Source: Paractinoplanes bogorensis (GTDB lineage: Bacteria; Actinomycetota; Actinomycetes; Mycobacteriales; Micromonosporaceae). Taken from it: a stretch of DNA of 64,000 nucleotides. The stretch is from contig NZ_JAHKKG010000013.1 in the NCBI RefSeq assembly GCF_018829635.1, forward strand, positions 248,001 to 312,000, read 5' to 3'. The position numbers were made by a program, and so were the translations under genes. Shown piece by piece: positions 50,995 to 59,525 of the stretch. Positions within the stretch are counted from its first letter, which is position 1, and the number at the start of each line of letters is the position of its first letter. Below the pieces are notes generated by a model. The model saw only the letters and a program-made list of their open reading frames with translations, was not told the DNA's origin and ran no database searches.

Positions 50995-51732
50995 CTAGGG
51001 TCGCGGACCCGGCCGGCTGCGGGTGGTCTCGCCCGGTCCGCTCATGCTTCCGGGCAGGTCGGCCAGATCCCGTACGGTCACCGCGCCCCGCTCCACGGCC
51101 CATCGCGCCAGAGCGAGTCGCGGGTCACCGTCGTCCGAGACGAGACCGGCGAGCTGATGCCGTACGTCCTTGATGAGGTTGCGGGCGTAGCTGGGCTTGA
51201 GGTTGAGGCGCTGGGCCAGTTCCGGCGTCGAGCGTGGACGGGCGTAGGCGCCGTTGCGGGTCAGCAGCGGCTCGCACAGGGCGATCAGGGCGATGCGCTG
51301 AGCCGGTGTGAGCAGGGCCACCCGCCCGGCGATGTGCACGTCGCCGGTCCGGTCCTCGCCCGGATCCACACCCGGCGGCTCGGGTGCGGACAGCGCCCGC
51401 GCGTCCACCCGCACACCGACCGGCCGGTCGTCGGTGCCGGCGAAGACCACCTGGAACAGCCCGTACGGCAGGGAGGTCGACGCCGACAACGGGCCGACCC
51501 GCCGGTCCTCGCCGGTCGGCGGGCGGAGGACCAGCGGCTTGTGCGTCGACTGGTTGAACACCGTCACGTGGGCCGGCTCGACCTGCAGCAGGCAGGCCCG
51601 GCGGGAGATGTACGGGTCGAACAGCTGGATGTCACAGGCGTGACTGCGCCCGATGCTGATCGATTCTCCGACGCCGGCGCTGTGGACCTCCCGCTCGTAG
51701 CCCACCACGATCTTCACCCCGATTTGAAGCAT
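50995..51732 (-). CDS. FHA-domain protein with C-terminal winged-helix-like region
   Basis: A 245-aa cytoplasmic protein. The N-terminal FHA domain (about 5-95) has the phosphothreonine-binding pattern SIGRSHACDIQLFDPYISRRACLLQ (Gly-Arg, Ser, and the S-R after the acidic strand). The C-terminal half has a helix-turn-helix-like stretch (LTPAQRIALIALCEPLL, then STPELAQRLNLKPSYARNLIKDV) resembling actinobacterial FHA-regulator fusions. It would bind Ser/Thr-kinase-phosphorylated partners and possibly DNA. The start at 51732 follows an AAGGA site; no kinase gene is in the window. Confidence 0.82.
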   Translation of the reverse strand: MLQIGVKIVVGYEREVHSAGVGESISIGRSHACDIQLFDPYISRRACLLQVEPAHVTVFNQSTHKPLVLRPPTGEDRRVGPLSASTSLPYGLFQVVFAGTDDRPVGVRVDARALSAPEPPGVDPGEDRTGDVHIAGRVALLTPAQRIALIALCEPLLTRNGAYARPRSTPELAQRLNLKPSYARNLIKDVRHQLAGLVSDDGDPRLALARWAVERGAVTVRDLADLPGSMSGPGETTRSRPGPRP

Positions 51733-52075
51733 GCCCCCACGTTCCTTCTCTCCGGACGGCGCCGACGAAATCACACCCGGTGCGCCACACGTAATCGATC
51801 TCCTCGGGGATCAGGCGGACAGAAAAACGCGCTGAGCTGCTCGAATCGGCCGCAGCCCGGGAAAATGTGATCCACATCGGCCGGTTCGTCGCCGATTCGA
51901 ATCCATTCCGTGATGGGTTGAGGGGGTCTTTCTCGCTTCCTGATCCCCGGTGCTCATTGACCGCATCGGTATTCATTGATCAGGAATGACGCAATATGAA
52001 TGTTCGTCATCATCGGCGCTTCATGGTGGTGGGCGCGCCCTCGCATGGGTGCCGCGGCGTTGCCGTTCCACGTCG
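51733..52075. other. Intergenic region, nothing recognised
   Basis: A 343-bp gap between the FHA gene start and the end of the DUF4352-like gene, with locally lower GC around 51960-52010. It presumably holds the FHA promoter. No convincing -10, repeat or small gene is seen. Confidence 0.5.
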
Positions 52076-52855
52076 TCAGGTGAGCGTCCATTCGGCCGTC
52101 TGCGCGGCGACGCCAGGCTTCAGGCTGAGGCGAAGGCGGGTGAGTTTCCGGCTCTCCGGCAGCTCGAACACGATGGTCCGGGGGAACTCCCATCTGGGCT
52201 CGACCAGGGCGTCGGGGAATGCGCCGAGGGCCGTGGTCATGACGGTGTTCCGCTGGTGCCATTCGCCCTTGTCGTCGGCGACCCACGCGTACTGCTGCAG
52301 CCCGGCGATGAACGGGACGGTGCCGGTGTTGGCCGCGTTGACGGTGACCGAGACCAGCCGGTCGCCGGTCGCCGGTCTGAGCTCGGGAAACTTCGACAGC
52401 TCGGGGTCCTCCACCCGGATGATGGACACCGTCATCTGCTCACCGTTGTCGCCGATCATCACCACGGAGCCATTGCGCGGCACGATGCTGCCCGCCGGTA
52501 CGGGGGCCGGGCTCCCGGGCCGGGCCGTGTCGGGCTGCGCCGCCGTGCTGCTCGTGCCCGGACCGGAGCCGGTGGCTCGGCCGACGATCACCCCGCCCAC
52601 GGAGGCCACCACCGCCACCACGATCAGGGCCGTCCACCGGTAGCACGGGGCATGCTCAACCGGAGCCGGCGAGACCGTTTCTTCTGCTTCTGCTGCTGGA
52701 ACCGGGGATGGCAACTCGGAAGTGCCCGTTTCGACGTCCTGCTTGCGTTTGGTGGCCCAGGCGGCAAACGCCCCGGCCGCGGCGACCACACTGGCCGCGG
52801 CGATCCAACCGGACCAACTGCGACGCGGCACGGTCCCAACATCGGCAGGGCGCAC
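52076..52855 (-). CDS. Membrane-anchored DUF4352-like protein
   Basis: A 259-aa protein with hydrophobic segments at about 16-35 and 72-95, a Ser/Pro/Thr linker to about 125, then an immunoglobulin-like C-terminal domain (MTVSIIRVEDPELSKFPELR, LVSVTVNAANTGTVPFIAGL, FELPESRKLTRLRLSLK). It matches the DUF4352 telokin-like pattern of extracytoplasmic proteins of unknown role. The start is a GTG. It lies 17 bp after the 61-aa gene, with which it probably forms an operon. Confidence 0.75.
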   Translation of the reverse strand: MRPADVGTVPRRSWSGWIAAASVVAAAGAFAAWATKRKQDVETGTSELPSPVPAAEAEETVSPAPVEHAPCYRWTALIVVAVVASVGGVIVGRATGSGPGTSSTAAQPDTARPGSPAPVPAGSIVPRNGSVVMIGDNGEQMTVSIIRVEDPELSKFPELRPATGDRLVSVTVNAANTGTVPFIAGLQQYAWVADDKGEWHQRNTVMTTALGAFPDALVEPRWEFPRTIVFELPESRKLTRLRLSLKPGVAAQTAEWTLT

Positions 52856-52872
52856 ACAAATCTGAGGGCGGT

Positions 52873-53058
52873 CTAGAAGCCGAGGCCGTCCAGGATGCGC
52901 AGGACGACGTTGCCCTTGGACTCCTCCGTGGCAGGCTGAGCGTCGGCGAGAAGCAGGATCACGTCGTCGACCTTGGCCACCACGTCGGGGCGATTCGCCT
53001 GGGCAGCGGCGTCCCGCAACTGGGCGGCCATGGACAGCAACTGCGCCGAGTCGGTCAT
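52873..53058 (-). CDS. Small helical protein (61 aa)
   Basis: A 61-residue amphipathic, mostly helical protein (TDSAQLLSMAAQLRDAAAQA, RPDVVAKVDDVILLLADAQP, KGNVVLRILDGLGF). TACTCT lies seven bases before the ATG on the minus strand, a leaderless promoter, which supports it as a real gene. It leads a two-gene unit with the DUF4352-like protein. Function unknown. Confidence 0.7.
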   Translation of the reverse strand: MTDSAQLLSMAAQLRDAAAQANRPDVVAKVDDVILLLADAQPATEESKGNVVLRILDGLGF

Positions 53059-53199
53059 GCGGCCGAGAGTAGAACCGCCAAGCTCATCGTCGTGCCACCA
53101 GGATCAGGTGGCCGGTGGCCGGGTCATCCGGACCCGCGGCGAACGCAGGCGCGGACACCACGGATGCGGATGCCGGGCCGGATCGGGAATCATCGGTGT

Positions 53200-53577
53200 A
53201 TGCGGCTTCGGATGGAACTGTTCGTCGACGACACGGATGCCAGCGTCAGGTTCTACTGCGATGTGCTCGGATTTCAGGTCGACCGGCGCGCCGAGGACTA
53301 CGTGAGCCTGCGCCGGGGTGCTGTCGTGCTCGGGCTCGGTCCGATGGCGAAGCTGCCCGTCACCCGGCAGCGGCTCAGCGGCGACAAGGGGACCGGCGTC
53401 GAGATCGTGCTCGAAGTCGACGATCGGGATCAGCTTCGGGCGCTCTACGAGCACTGCCAGCTGCGGGCCACGATCAGCGACGAACTCCGGATGCAACCGT
53501 GGGGCCTGTACGACTTCCGGCTCGCCGATCCGGACGGCTACTACCTGCGGATAACGCATGGCCGTCTAGGGTCGTGA
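53200..53577 (+). CDS. VOC-family protein
   Basis: A 125-aa glyoxalase-fold protein: LRMELFVDDTDASVRFYCDVLGFQVDRRAED at the N-terminus, VEIVLEVDDRDQLRALYEHCQL in the middle, and PWGLYDFRLADPDGYYLRITHG at the end. It is a close structural match to bleomycin-resistance/glyoxalase proteins. It is followed after 3 bp by the DUF1963 gene, so the two are probably co-transcribed. The reaction is not predictable. Confidence 0.87.
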   Translation: MRLRMELFVDDTDASVRFYCDVLGFQVDRRAEDYVSLRRGAVVLGLGPMAKLPVTRQRLSGDKGTGVEIVLEVDDRDQLRALYEHCQLRATISDELRMQPWGLYDFRLADPDGYYLRITHGRLGS

Positions 53578-53580
53578 ACC

Positions 53581-54378
53581 GTGGAGATCGAAGCAGCCGC
53601 GTGGGAAGCGTTTCCGGAGCAGGCCGAGGTCCGGAGTCTGGCCTTGCCTTCGGTGCGGGTGACGGCCGGGACCGGTGAGACGGGCAGCCGGTTCGGGGGA
53701 CTGCCGTGGGCCGATGACCGGTCCGAGTGGCCGCGGACGGACGACGGGCGTCCGCTGTGCCTGGTCGGTCTGCTCGACTGTGACCAGGTCAATGGCTGGC
53801 TCGGCGGAGAGCCGTTGCCGCCCGGACTACTCCTGAACTTCTTCTTCGACGCCGATGAGCAGGAAACCTGGGGGATGAGCCCGCAGGACGCGCACTACTG
53901 GCGGATCGTGGCGGCCGACAAGGCGCAGGCGGCGCCGATGGTTGCGCCCGATGGGGTGACCGTGTTTCCGGCGCAAGCGCTCGACGGACAGCCGGTGCTG
54001 ACCATTCCGCATCCGTGGGAACCGTGCATCAGGCAACGGTGGGCCGAGGACAGCGCTCCGGCAACGGCCTACTTCAAGCTGTGGGACACCGACCCGGCCC
54101 ACCACCGCGTTTTCGGCTGGCCGGAACTGAGCCAGGGCCCGATGCAGCGGGATTGCCAGCTTGTCACCGGCGGGTTCGACCTGTTCGAGCCGATCGACGA
54201 GGCCGACCCGCGCGTGCTGGAACTGGAGCAGGGCGCGGAGGACTGGCGGCTGCTCTGGCAGATCGACAGCACCGACGACTGGATGTGGGGCGACATGGGG
54301 AAGCTCTACTTCTGGATCCGTCGACAGGATCTGGCGGCCGGGCGGTTCGACCGCGTGTGGGCGCTCATCCAGGGATAG
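53581..54378 (+). CDS. DUF1963 (YwqG-like) protein
   Basis: A 265-aa soluble protein with DUF1963 landmarks: SRFGGLPWADDRSEWPRTDDGRPLCLVGLLDCDQV near 35-75, LLLNFFFDADEQ, VFGWPELSQGPMQRDCQLVT near 180, and WRLLWQIDSTDDWMWGDMGKLYFWIRRQDL near the end. The family is built of two repeated beta domains. Its function is unknown. It starts 3 bp after the VOC gene and overlaps the convergent cyclase gene by 14 bp. Confidence 0.87.
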   Translation: MEIEAAAWEAFPEQAEVRSLALPSVRVTAGTGETGSRFGGLPWADDRSEWPRTDDGRPLCLVGLLDCDQVNGWLGGEPLPPGLLLNFFFDADEQETWGMSPQDAHYWRIVAADKAQAAPMVAPDGVTVFPAQALDGQPVLTIPHPWEPCIRQRWAEDSAPATAYFKLWDTDPAHHRVFGWPELSQGPMQRDCQLVTGGFDLFEPIDEADPRVLELEQGAEDWRLLWQIDSTDDWMWGDMGKLYFWIRRQDLAAGRFDRVWALIQG

Positions 54379-55411
54379 ATCTGGCCGCCTTCTCGCGGTA
54401 CATCGCGGCGTCGGCCGCCGAGGACAACTCGTCGAGCCCGGCCGGTGACCCGGCCTCCCGCGCCGCCACGCCGATGCTCACGCCGACCGTGACCGGGTGG
54501 CCGGCCGCCTGCACGGGGCGGCTGATCTCGGTGCGCAGCCGGTCGGCCAGTTCGGTGGCGGTCTCGAGGTCCGCGTCGGCCAGCACGACCACGAACTCGT
54601 CGCCGCCGATGCGGCCGGGCAGGTCGCCGTCGCGCAGGGCGACCCGCAGCCGGTCGGCCACCGCCTGCAGCACCTCGTCGCCCGCGGCGTGGCCGAGCGT
54701 GTCGTTGACGGCCTTGAAGCCGTTCAGGTCGAGCACCAGCAGGGCGACGGCCCGTCCGTCCAGGGATGCTGCGTGGGCGGCCAGCCCGGCCCGGTTGGCC
54801 AGGCCGGTCAGGCCGTCGTGGGCGGCCTGGTGGGCCAGCTGGCGGCGGGCCTCGTCGAGGTCGCGCACGTGCCGGCCGGAGGCGCTGGCCTGGACACCGG
54901 ACAAGGCGGCCAGCAGCAGGTTCAACATGACGGCCATGGTGAGGTCGCTCAGCGGCATCAGCGCTGAGCCGTAGTGGACGGCGGCTACGGCCAGGGACGC
55001 GGCGGCGACCGCCCAGACCAGCAGGGCGCCGGGCAGGCGGCGGCGCAGGGCCCCGATGACGACGGCCAGCGACAGCGCGGGCCAGACCGTCTGGCCCCAG
55101 TTCACCTGGACGACGATCACGATGAGCACTGTGGCGACGGTGTCGCCGAGCATCTGGCCGGCGCCGGCCAGGTCGTAGCGCTTGCCGCCGGGACGCAGGA
55201 AGCCGGCCAGCGCCAGCACGTTGGAGACGGCCATCACGGCCAGGGTGCCGAACGCGCCGATGAGCGCGTCCAACGGCAGCGCGCCACCCTCGGGCAGGCC
55301 GAAGCCGGGCAGGCGGCCGACGGCGAGCAGCAGGATGAGGACCATGCCGGCCGAGCGCACGAGGAAGGCGCCGGCCTCGACGGAGCGGCGGCGCCGCAGG
55401 AGGGCGGTCAT
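54365..55411 (-). CDS. Membrane diguanylate cyclase (GGDEF), copy 1
   Basis: A 348-aa protein with about five to six membrane helices (to about 170), a signalling helix (GRHVRDLDEARRQLAHQAAHD), and a GGDEF domain with intact active site RIGGDEFVVVL (near 268). RDGD five residues before it is an I-site. It should make c-di-GMP. It is a tandem paralogue of the next gene (same layout and linker; ends meet by a 4-bp overlap), produced by local duplication. Confidence 0.92.
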   Translation of the reverse strand: MTALLRRRRSVEAGAFLVRSAGMVLILLLAVGRLPGFGLPEGGALPLDALIGAFGTLAVMAVSNVLALAGFLRPGGKRYDLAGAGQMLGDTVATVLIVIVVQVNWGQTVWPALSLAVVIGALRRRLPGALLVWAVAAASLAVAAVHYGSALMPLSDLTMAVMLNLLLAALSGVQASASGRHVRDLDEARRQLAHQAAHDGLTGLANRAGLAAHAASLDGRAVALLVLDLNGFKAVNDTLGHAAGDEVLQAVADRLRVALRDGDLPGRIGGDEFVVVLADADLETATELADRLRTEISRPVQAAGHPVTVGVSIGVAAREAGSPAGLDELSSAADAAMYREKAARSIPG

Positions 55412-56442
55412 CGGCCGGAATAGTCCTTGTCCAGGTACATGGCGGCGTCGGCCTCGAGACAGAGCGCCTCGAGTGAGGTGTCTGTGCCCACGGCCACGCC
55501 GATGCTCACTCCGACCGAGACCGGCCGGCCGTCGAGGGACATCGGGCGGCGGATGTCGTCGCGGAGCCGGGCGGCCAGGCTGGAGGCCGTGTCGAGGGTG
55601 GCGTCAGCCATCACGATGACGAACTCGTCGCCGCCGATCCGGCCGGCCAGGTCGTCGTCGCGCAGCGCCGTGCGCAGCCGCTCGCCGACGATGCGCAGCA
55701 CCTCGTCGCCGGCGGCGTGTCCGAGGGTGTCGTTGACCGCCTTGAAGCCGTTCAGGTCGAGCACCAGCGCGGCGATCGCGCGGCCTTCCAGCGACTGGGC
55801 GTGCTCGGCCAGCCGGGCGCGGTTGGGCAGGCCGGTGAGCGGGTCGTGGGCGGCCTGGTGGGCCAGCTGACGCCGGGCCGCGCCGAGTTCCTGCACCTGG
55901 CGGCTGTAGGCCCGGGCCTGGGTGCCGCTGAGCATGGCGACGAGCAGGTGGCTGAGCACGGCCACGCTGAGGTCGCCGGCCGGCATGGCCCGGTGGCCGT
56001 TCACGACCACCGCGACCGCGAGAATGCCGCTGGTCACGGTCCAGGCGAGCAGGGCGCCGCCGAGTTGTTTGCGCAGGGCGGCGGTGAGGATGGACAGGGA
56101 GAGCAACGGCCAGGCGGTCTGCCCGGCCGTCTGGATGCTCGCGACGAGCCCGGCGATCGCGATGGTGTCGAGGACGACGCCGAGGGTGCTGTTGCGCTCG
56201 TAGTGGCGGCCGCCCGGATCGCGCAGATTGACCACGGCCAGGAGCAGGGAGAACCCCATCTCGACGAGCGCACCCGTGCCGGCCAGCCGCACCCAGGGCG
56301 CGTCCAGCAGTGCGGGCGGCATGCCGATCCAGCCCGCCATGAACAGCACCACGCACAGCACGCCGCCACTGCGCGAGACCACCGAGCCGGCCTCGATCGT
56401 GCGACGCCGGCGCAGCTGCGACGGGTCGGGAATAGTGTTCAT
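55408..56442 (-). CDS. Membrane diguanylate cyclase (GGDEF), copy 2
   Basis: A 344-aa paralogue of the downstream cyclase with the same helices, the linker QELGAARRQLAHQAAHDPLTGLPNRARL, and active site RIGGDEFVIVM with RDDD as I-site. The membrane parts differ more than the catalytic domains, suggesting the copies sense different signals. The first gene of the pair, starting 27 bp after the CoA-transferase gene stop; it could be read through from the beta-oxidation operon. Confidence 0.92.
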   Translation of the reverse strand: MNTIPDPSQLRRRRTIEAGSVVSRSGGVLCVVLFMAGWIGMPPALLDAPWVRLAGTGALVEMGFSLLLAVVNLRDPGGRHYERNSTLGVVLDTIAIAGLVASIQTAGQTAWPLLSLSILTAALRKQLGGALLAWTVTSGILAVAVVVNGHRAMPAGDLSVAVLSHLLVAMLSGTQARAYSRQVQELGAARRQLAHQAAHDPLTGLPNRARLAEHAQSLEGRAIAALVLDLNGFKAVNDTLGHAAGDEVLRIVGERLRTALRDDDLAGRIGGDEFVIVMADATLDTASSLAARLRDDIRRPMSLDGRPVSVGVSIGVAVGTDTSLEALCLEADAAMYLDKDYSGR

Positions 56443-56469
56443 CCGACGTAACGTCGGCCGGCCGGACGC

Positions 56470-57516
56470 CTACTTGAGGGTCCAGCCGGAGAGAACCTGT
56501 GCGACCGTTGCGGCTGTGGGTGGTTGCGGTTCCTGATTTCCCGTACGGGAGAAGCGCGGCGCCGGCCCGGGCTGCGTGACCCCGTCCACAGCGACGAACG
56601 TCCCGCGCGCCCGGTTGTGCGGATGCGCGGGCGCCTCGACGGGAGAGAGCACGGGCGCCACACAGGCGTCCAGCCCCTCGAAGATCGTGGTCCACTCGTC
56701 CCGCGTACGGGAAAGAAATCGCTCGGCCAGCACCGACCGCGACACGGACCGGGACGGGTCCAGGCCGAGCCCGGTGAGCAGGGCCTGGTAGAAGGCCGGT
56801 TCGAGACTGCCCACGGCCATGTATCCGCCGTCGGCCGTCTCGTACGTGTCGTACTGAGGCGCCCCGCCGTCGAGCAGGTTCTCGCCGCGCCCGCCACGCC
56901 AGGTGCCGTCGGCGATGAGGCCGTGCAGGAACGTGGTGAGCAGCGCCGACCCGTCGACCATGGCGGCGTCGACGACCTGCCCGAGCCCGGAGCGGGAGCG
57001 TTCGACCAGCGCGGCCAGCACGCCGACGACCATCAGCATCCCGCCCCCGGCGAAGTCGCCGAGCAGGTTGAGGGGTGCGTGCGGTCGTTCGCCGGCCCGG
57101 CCCAGCGGCTCGAGCGCCCCGGCCACGGCCAGGTAGTCGATGTCGTGCCCGGCCCGTGCGGCGAGCGGACCGTCCTGTCCCCAGCCGGTCATGCGGGCGT
57201 ACACCAGACCGGGGTTGATCTTGTGGCAGGGAAGGGGACCGAAGCCGAGGCGCTCGGCCACGCCCGGCCGGTAGCCCTCGACCAGCACATCGGCGTGGGT
57301 GATGAGGCTCAGCAGGTCGTCGAGGCCCGCGGGCGTCTTGAGGTCGAGGGTGACCGTGCGGCGGCTGCGGTCGAGCGGTCCGGGCGGCATTCCGGAACCG
57401 CCGGGCCGGTCGACCCGCACCACGTCGGCGCCAAGGTCGGCCAGCATCATGCAGCCGAACGGGGCCGCGCCGAGCCCGGCCAGCTCGACGACGCGTACGG
57501 CGGAAAGGGTGGTCAT
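56470..57516 (-). CDS. Alpha-methylacyl-CoA racemase / CaiB-BaiF family protein
   Basis: A 348-aa class III CoA-transferase-fold enzyme closest to AMACR/MCR racemases: VVELAGLGAAPFGCMMLADLGADVVRVDRP at the N-terminus, YLAVAGALEPLGRAGERP, NLLGDFAGGGML (catalytic Asp region), and YDTYETADGGYMAVGSLEPAFY. It would epimerise 2-methylacyl-CoAs so that branched chains can enter beta-oxidation. It overlaps the multifunctional enzyme gene by ATGA and is the last gene of the beta-oxidation operon. Confidence 0.9.
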   Translation of the reverse strand: MTTLSAVRVVELAGLGAAPFGCMMLADLGADVVRVDRPGGSGMPPGPLDRSRRTVTLDLKTPAGLDDLLSLITHADVLVEGYRPGVAERLGFGPLPCHKINPGLVYARMTGWGQDGPLAARAGHDIDYLAVAGALEPLGRAGERPHAPLNLLGDFAGGGMLMVVGVLAALVERSRSGLGQVVDAAMVDGSALLTTFLHGLIADGTWRGGRGENLLDGGAPQYDTYETADGGYMAVGSLEPAFYQALLTGLGLDPSRSVSRSVLAERFLSRTRDEWTTIFEGLDACVAPVLSPVEAPAHPHNRARGTFVAVDGVTQPGPAPRFSRTGNQEPQPPTAATVAQVLSGWTLK

Positions 57517-59525
57517 GCCGGCTCGAACCGGGCGCCGTAACGGTCGGCCAGCTCGCGCGCCCGGCCGTCGAAATCCGCGTGCTGGTCGGCGAAGCGCAGC
57601 ACACCCCCGGTCCAGGCCGGGTAGCCGATGCCCAGGATCGAGCCGACGTTGCCGTCCTCGGCCGTGCGCAGCACCCCCTCGGCCAGGCAGCGACGCGCGT
57701 CGAGCGCCTCGGCGAACAGGAAGCGGTCCTTCAGGTCGTCGAGGGGTACCGCGCGCCCGGCCGTCGTCGACATCGCGGCCAGACCCTCCCAGAGGCCGGA
57801 GCGTTTCCCTTCCCCGTACGCGTAGAAGCCGCGCCCGGCACCCCGGCCCGGACGGTCGTGGTCGTCGACCATCGCGTCCACGAGCGCATGCGCCGGCAGC
57901 CGGACGAACCCGGAGTCGGCCGCCTCGAACTGGACCCGGATCCGCTGGACCAGCGTCAGGCTGACCTCGTCGGCCAGCGCGAGGGGACCGGTCGGATAGC
58001 CGGCCTGCAGCGCGGCGTGCTCGATCGAGGGCGCCGGCACCCCTTCGGTCAGCATGCCGATCGCCTCGTCGAGGAACTTGCCGATCACCCGGCTGGTGAA
58101 GAAGCCGCGCCCGTCGTTGACCACGATCGGGGTCTTGCCGAGGCGGCGGCCCAGGTCGAAGGCGCGGGCCACGGTCGCGTCCGAGGTCCGCGCGCCGGCC
58201 ACCAGTTCGAGCAGCGGCATCCTGGCCACCGGCGAGAAGAAGTGCATGCCCAGGAAGTCGGCCGGCCGGTCGGTGCCTTCGGCCAGCCCGGTGATCGGCA
58301 GGGTCGAGGTGTTCGAGGCGAGCAGGGCGTCCGGGGCCACCACCGGGAGCACCTCGGCGAAGACGTCGCGTTTGACGGCCGGGTCTTCGAAGACGGCCTC
58401 GATCACCACGTCGCATCCGGCCAGGTCGGTGACGTCGGCCGTGGTCGTGATGCCGGGGCCGGCGGCGCGGGCGGCCAGCTCGGGCGTGACGTCCTTGACC
58501 ACGACGTCGAATCCGGCGCGGGCGCAGGCCTGGGCGATGCCGGCGCCCATCATGCCCGCGCCGAGCACGGCGACCCGGCGGGCGGGCTCGGTGACCTCGA
58601 CGTTCGGGCGGGCCAGGCCGCCGTTGACCGCGCGCAGGTCGAAGAACAGGGCCCCGATCATGTTCTTGGCGATCCGGCCGGTGAGCAGCGTGATCAGGTT
58701 GCGGGTCTCGATGATCTGGGCCGTCTCGAAGTCGACCTGGGCGCCCTCGACGGCGGTGGCCAGGATCTTCTCGGGCGCGGGCAGGGCGGCGCCCTTGAGC
58801 TGCTGCCGGAGCGTGGCGGGGAAGGCGGGAAGCTGGGCGGCCGTCGATCGCGACGCGGGGGTGCCGCCCGGCATGCGATAGCCGGGACGGTCCCATGGTT
58901 GGGTCGCTTCCGGGTTGGCGACGATCCACTCGCGGGCCAGGGCGACCAGTTCGGCGGGGGTGGAGGCGACCGCGTCGAGCAGGCCGTTCGTCACGGCGTC
59001 GGACGGGCGCAGGCGGCGGCCGGTGAGCAGCCAGGTGGTGAGCGCGGGGGTGAGTCCGAGCATCCGGACGGTCCGGGTGACGCCACCGGCCCCCGGCAAC
59101 AGCCCGAGCGTGACTTCGGGGAAGCCCAGCCGCGTGCCCGGCGTGTCCAGCGCGATCCGGTAATGGCAGGCGAGGGCTACTTCGAGGCCCCCGCCGAGCG
59201 CGGCGCCGTTGATCGCGGCGACGACCGGGCGCCCGTAGGTCTCCAGACGACGGAAGTCCCGCTTGATCGTGCTGAGCAGCTCGAACAGCGCGGGCGCGTC
59301 GTCCGCGGTGGCACGCGCCATGGTGGGCAGGTCACCGCCGGCGAAGAACGTCTTCTTGGCGCTGGTCACGATGACCCCGGTGACCTGGTCGCGTTCCGCG
59401 TACAGGCGGTCGACCGCGGCCGTCATCGCGGTCACGTAGGCCGCGTTCATGGTGTTGGCCGACTGCGTCGGGTCGTCCATGGTCAGGGTGACGACACCGT
59501 CGTCGTCCCGGGCGTAGTCGATCAT
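57513..59525 (-). CDS. FadB-type enoyl-CoA hydratase / 3-hydroxyacyl-CoA dehydrogenase
   Basis: A 670-aa bifunctional enzyme. In the hydratase half, KKTFFAGGDL forms the oxyanion hole, and GGGLEVALAC and FPEVTLGLLPGAGG hold the two catalytic Glu. In the dehydrogenase half (from about 310), VAVLGAGMMGAGIAQACARAG binds NAD and GMHFFSPVARMPLLELV carries the His-Glu pair. It hydrates enoyl-CoA and oxidises the L-3-hydroxyacyl-CoA. Its ATG shares one base with the thiolase stop, and the four genes run acd - thiolase - fadB-like - racemase. Confidence 0.93.
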   Translation of the reverse strand: MIDYARDDDGVVTLTMDDPTQSANTMNAAYVTAMTAAVDRLYAERDQVTGVIVTSAKKTFFAGGDLPTMARATADDAPALFELLSTIKRDFRRLETYGRPVVAAINGAALGGGLEVALACHYRIALDTPGTRLGFPEVTLGLLPGAGGVTRTVRMLGLTPALTTWLLTGRRLRPSDAVTNGLLDAVASTPAELVALAREWIVANPEATQPWDRPGYRMPGGTPASRSTAAQLPAFPATLRQQLKGAALPAPEKILATAVEGAQVDFETAQIIETRNLITLLTGRIAKNMIGALFFDLRAVNGGLARPNVEVTEPARRVAVLGAGMMGAGIAQACARAGFDVVVKDVTPELAARAAGPGITTTADVTDLAGCDVVIEAVFEDPAVKRDVFAEVLPVVAPDALLASNTSTLPITGLAEGTDRPADFLGMHFFSPVARMPLLELVAGARTSDATVARAFDLGRRLGKTPIVVNDGRGFFTSRVIGKFLDEAIGMLTEGVPAPSIEHAALQAGYPTGPLALADEVSLTLVQRIRVQFEAADSGFVRLPAHALVDAMVDDHDRPGRGAGRGFYAYGEGKRSGLWEGLAAMSTTAGRAVPLDDLKDRFLFAEALDARRCLAEGVLRTAEDGNVGSILGIGYPAWTGGVLRFADQHADFDGRARELADRYGARFEPA

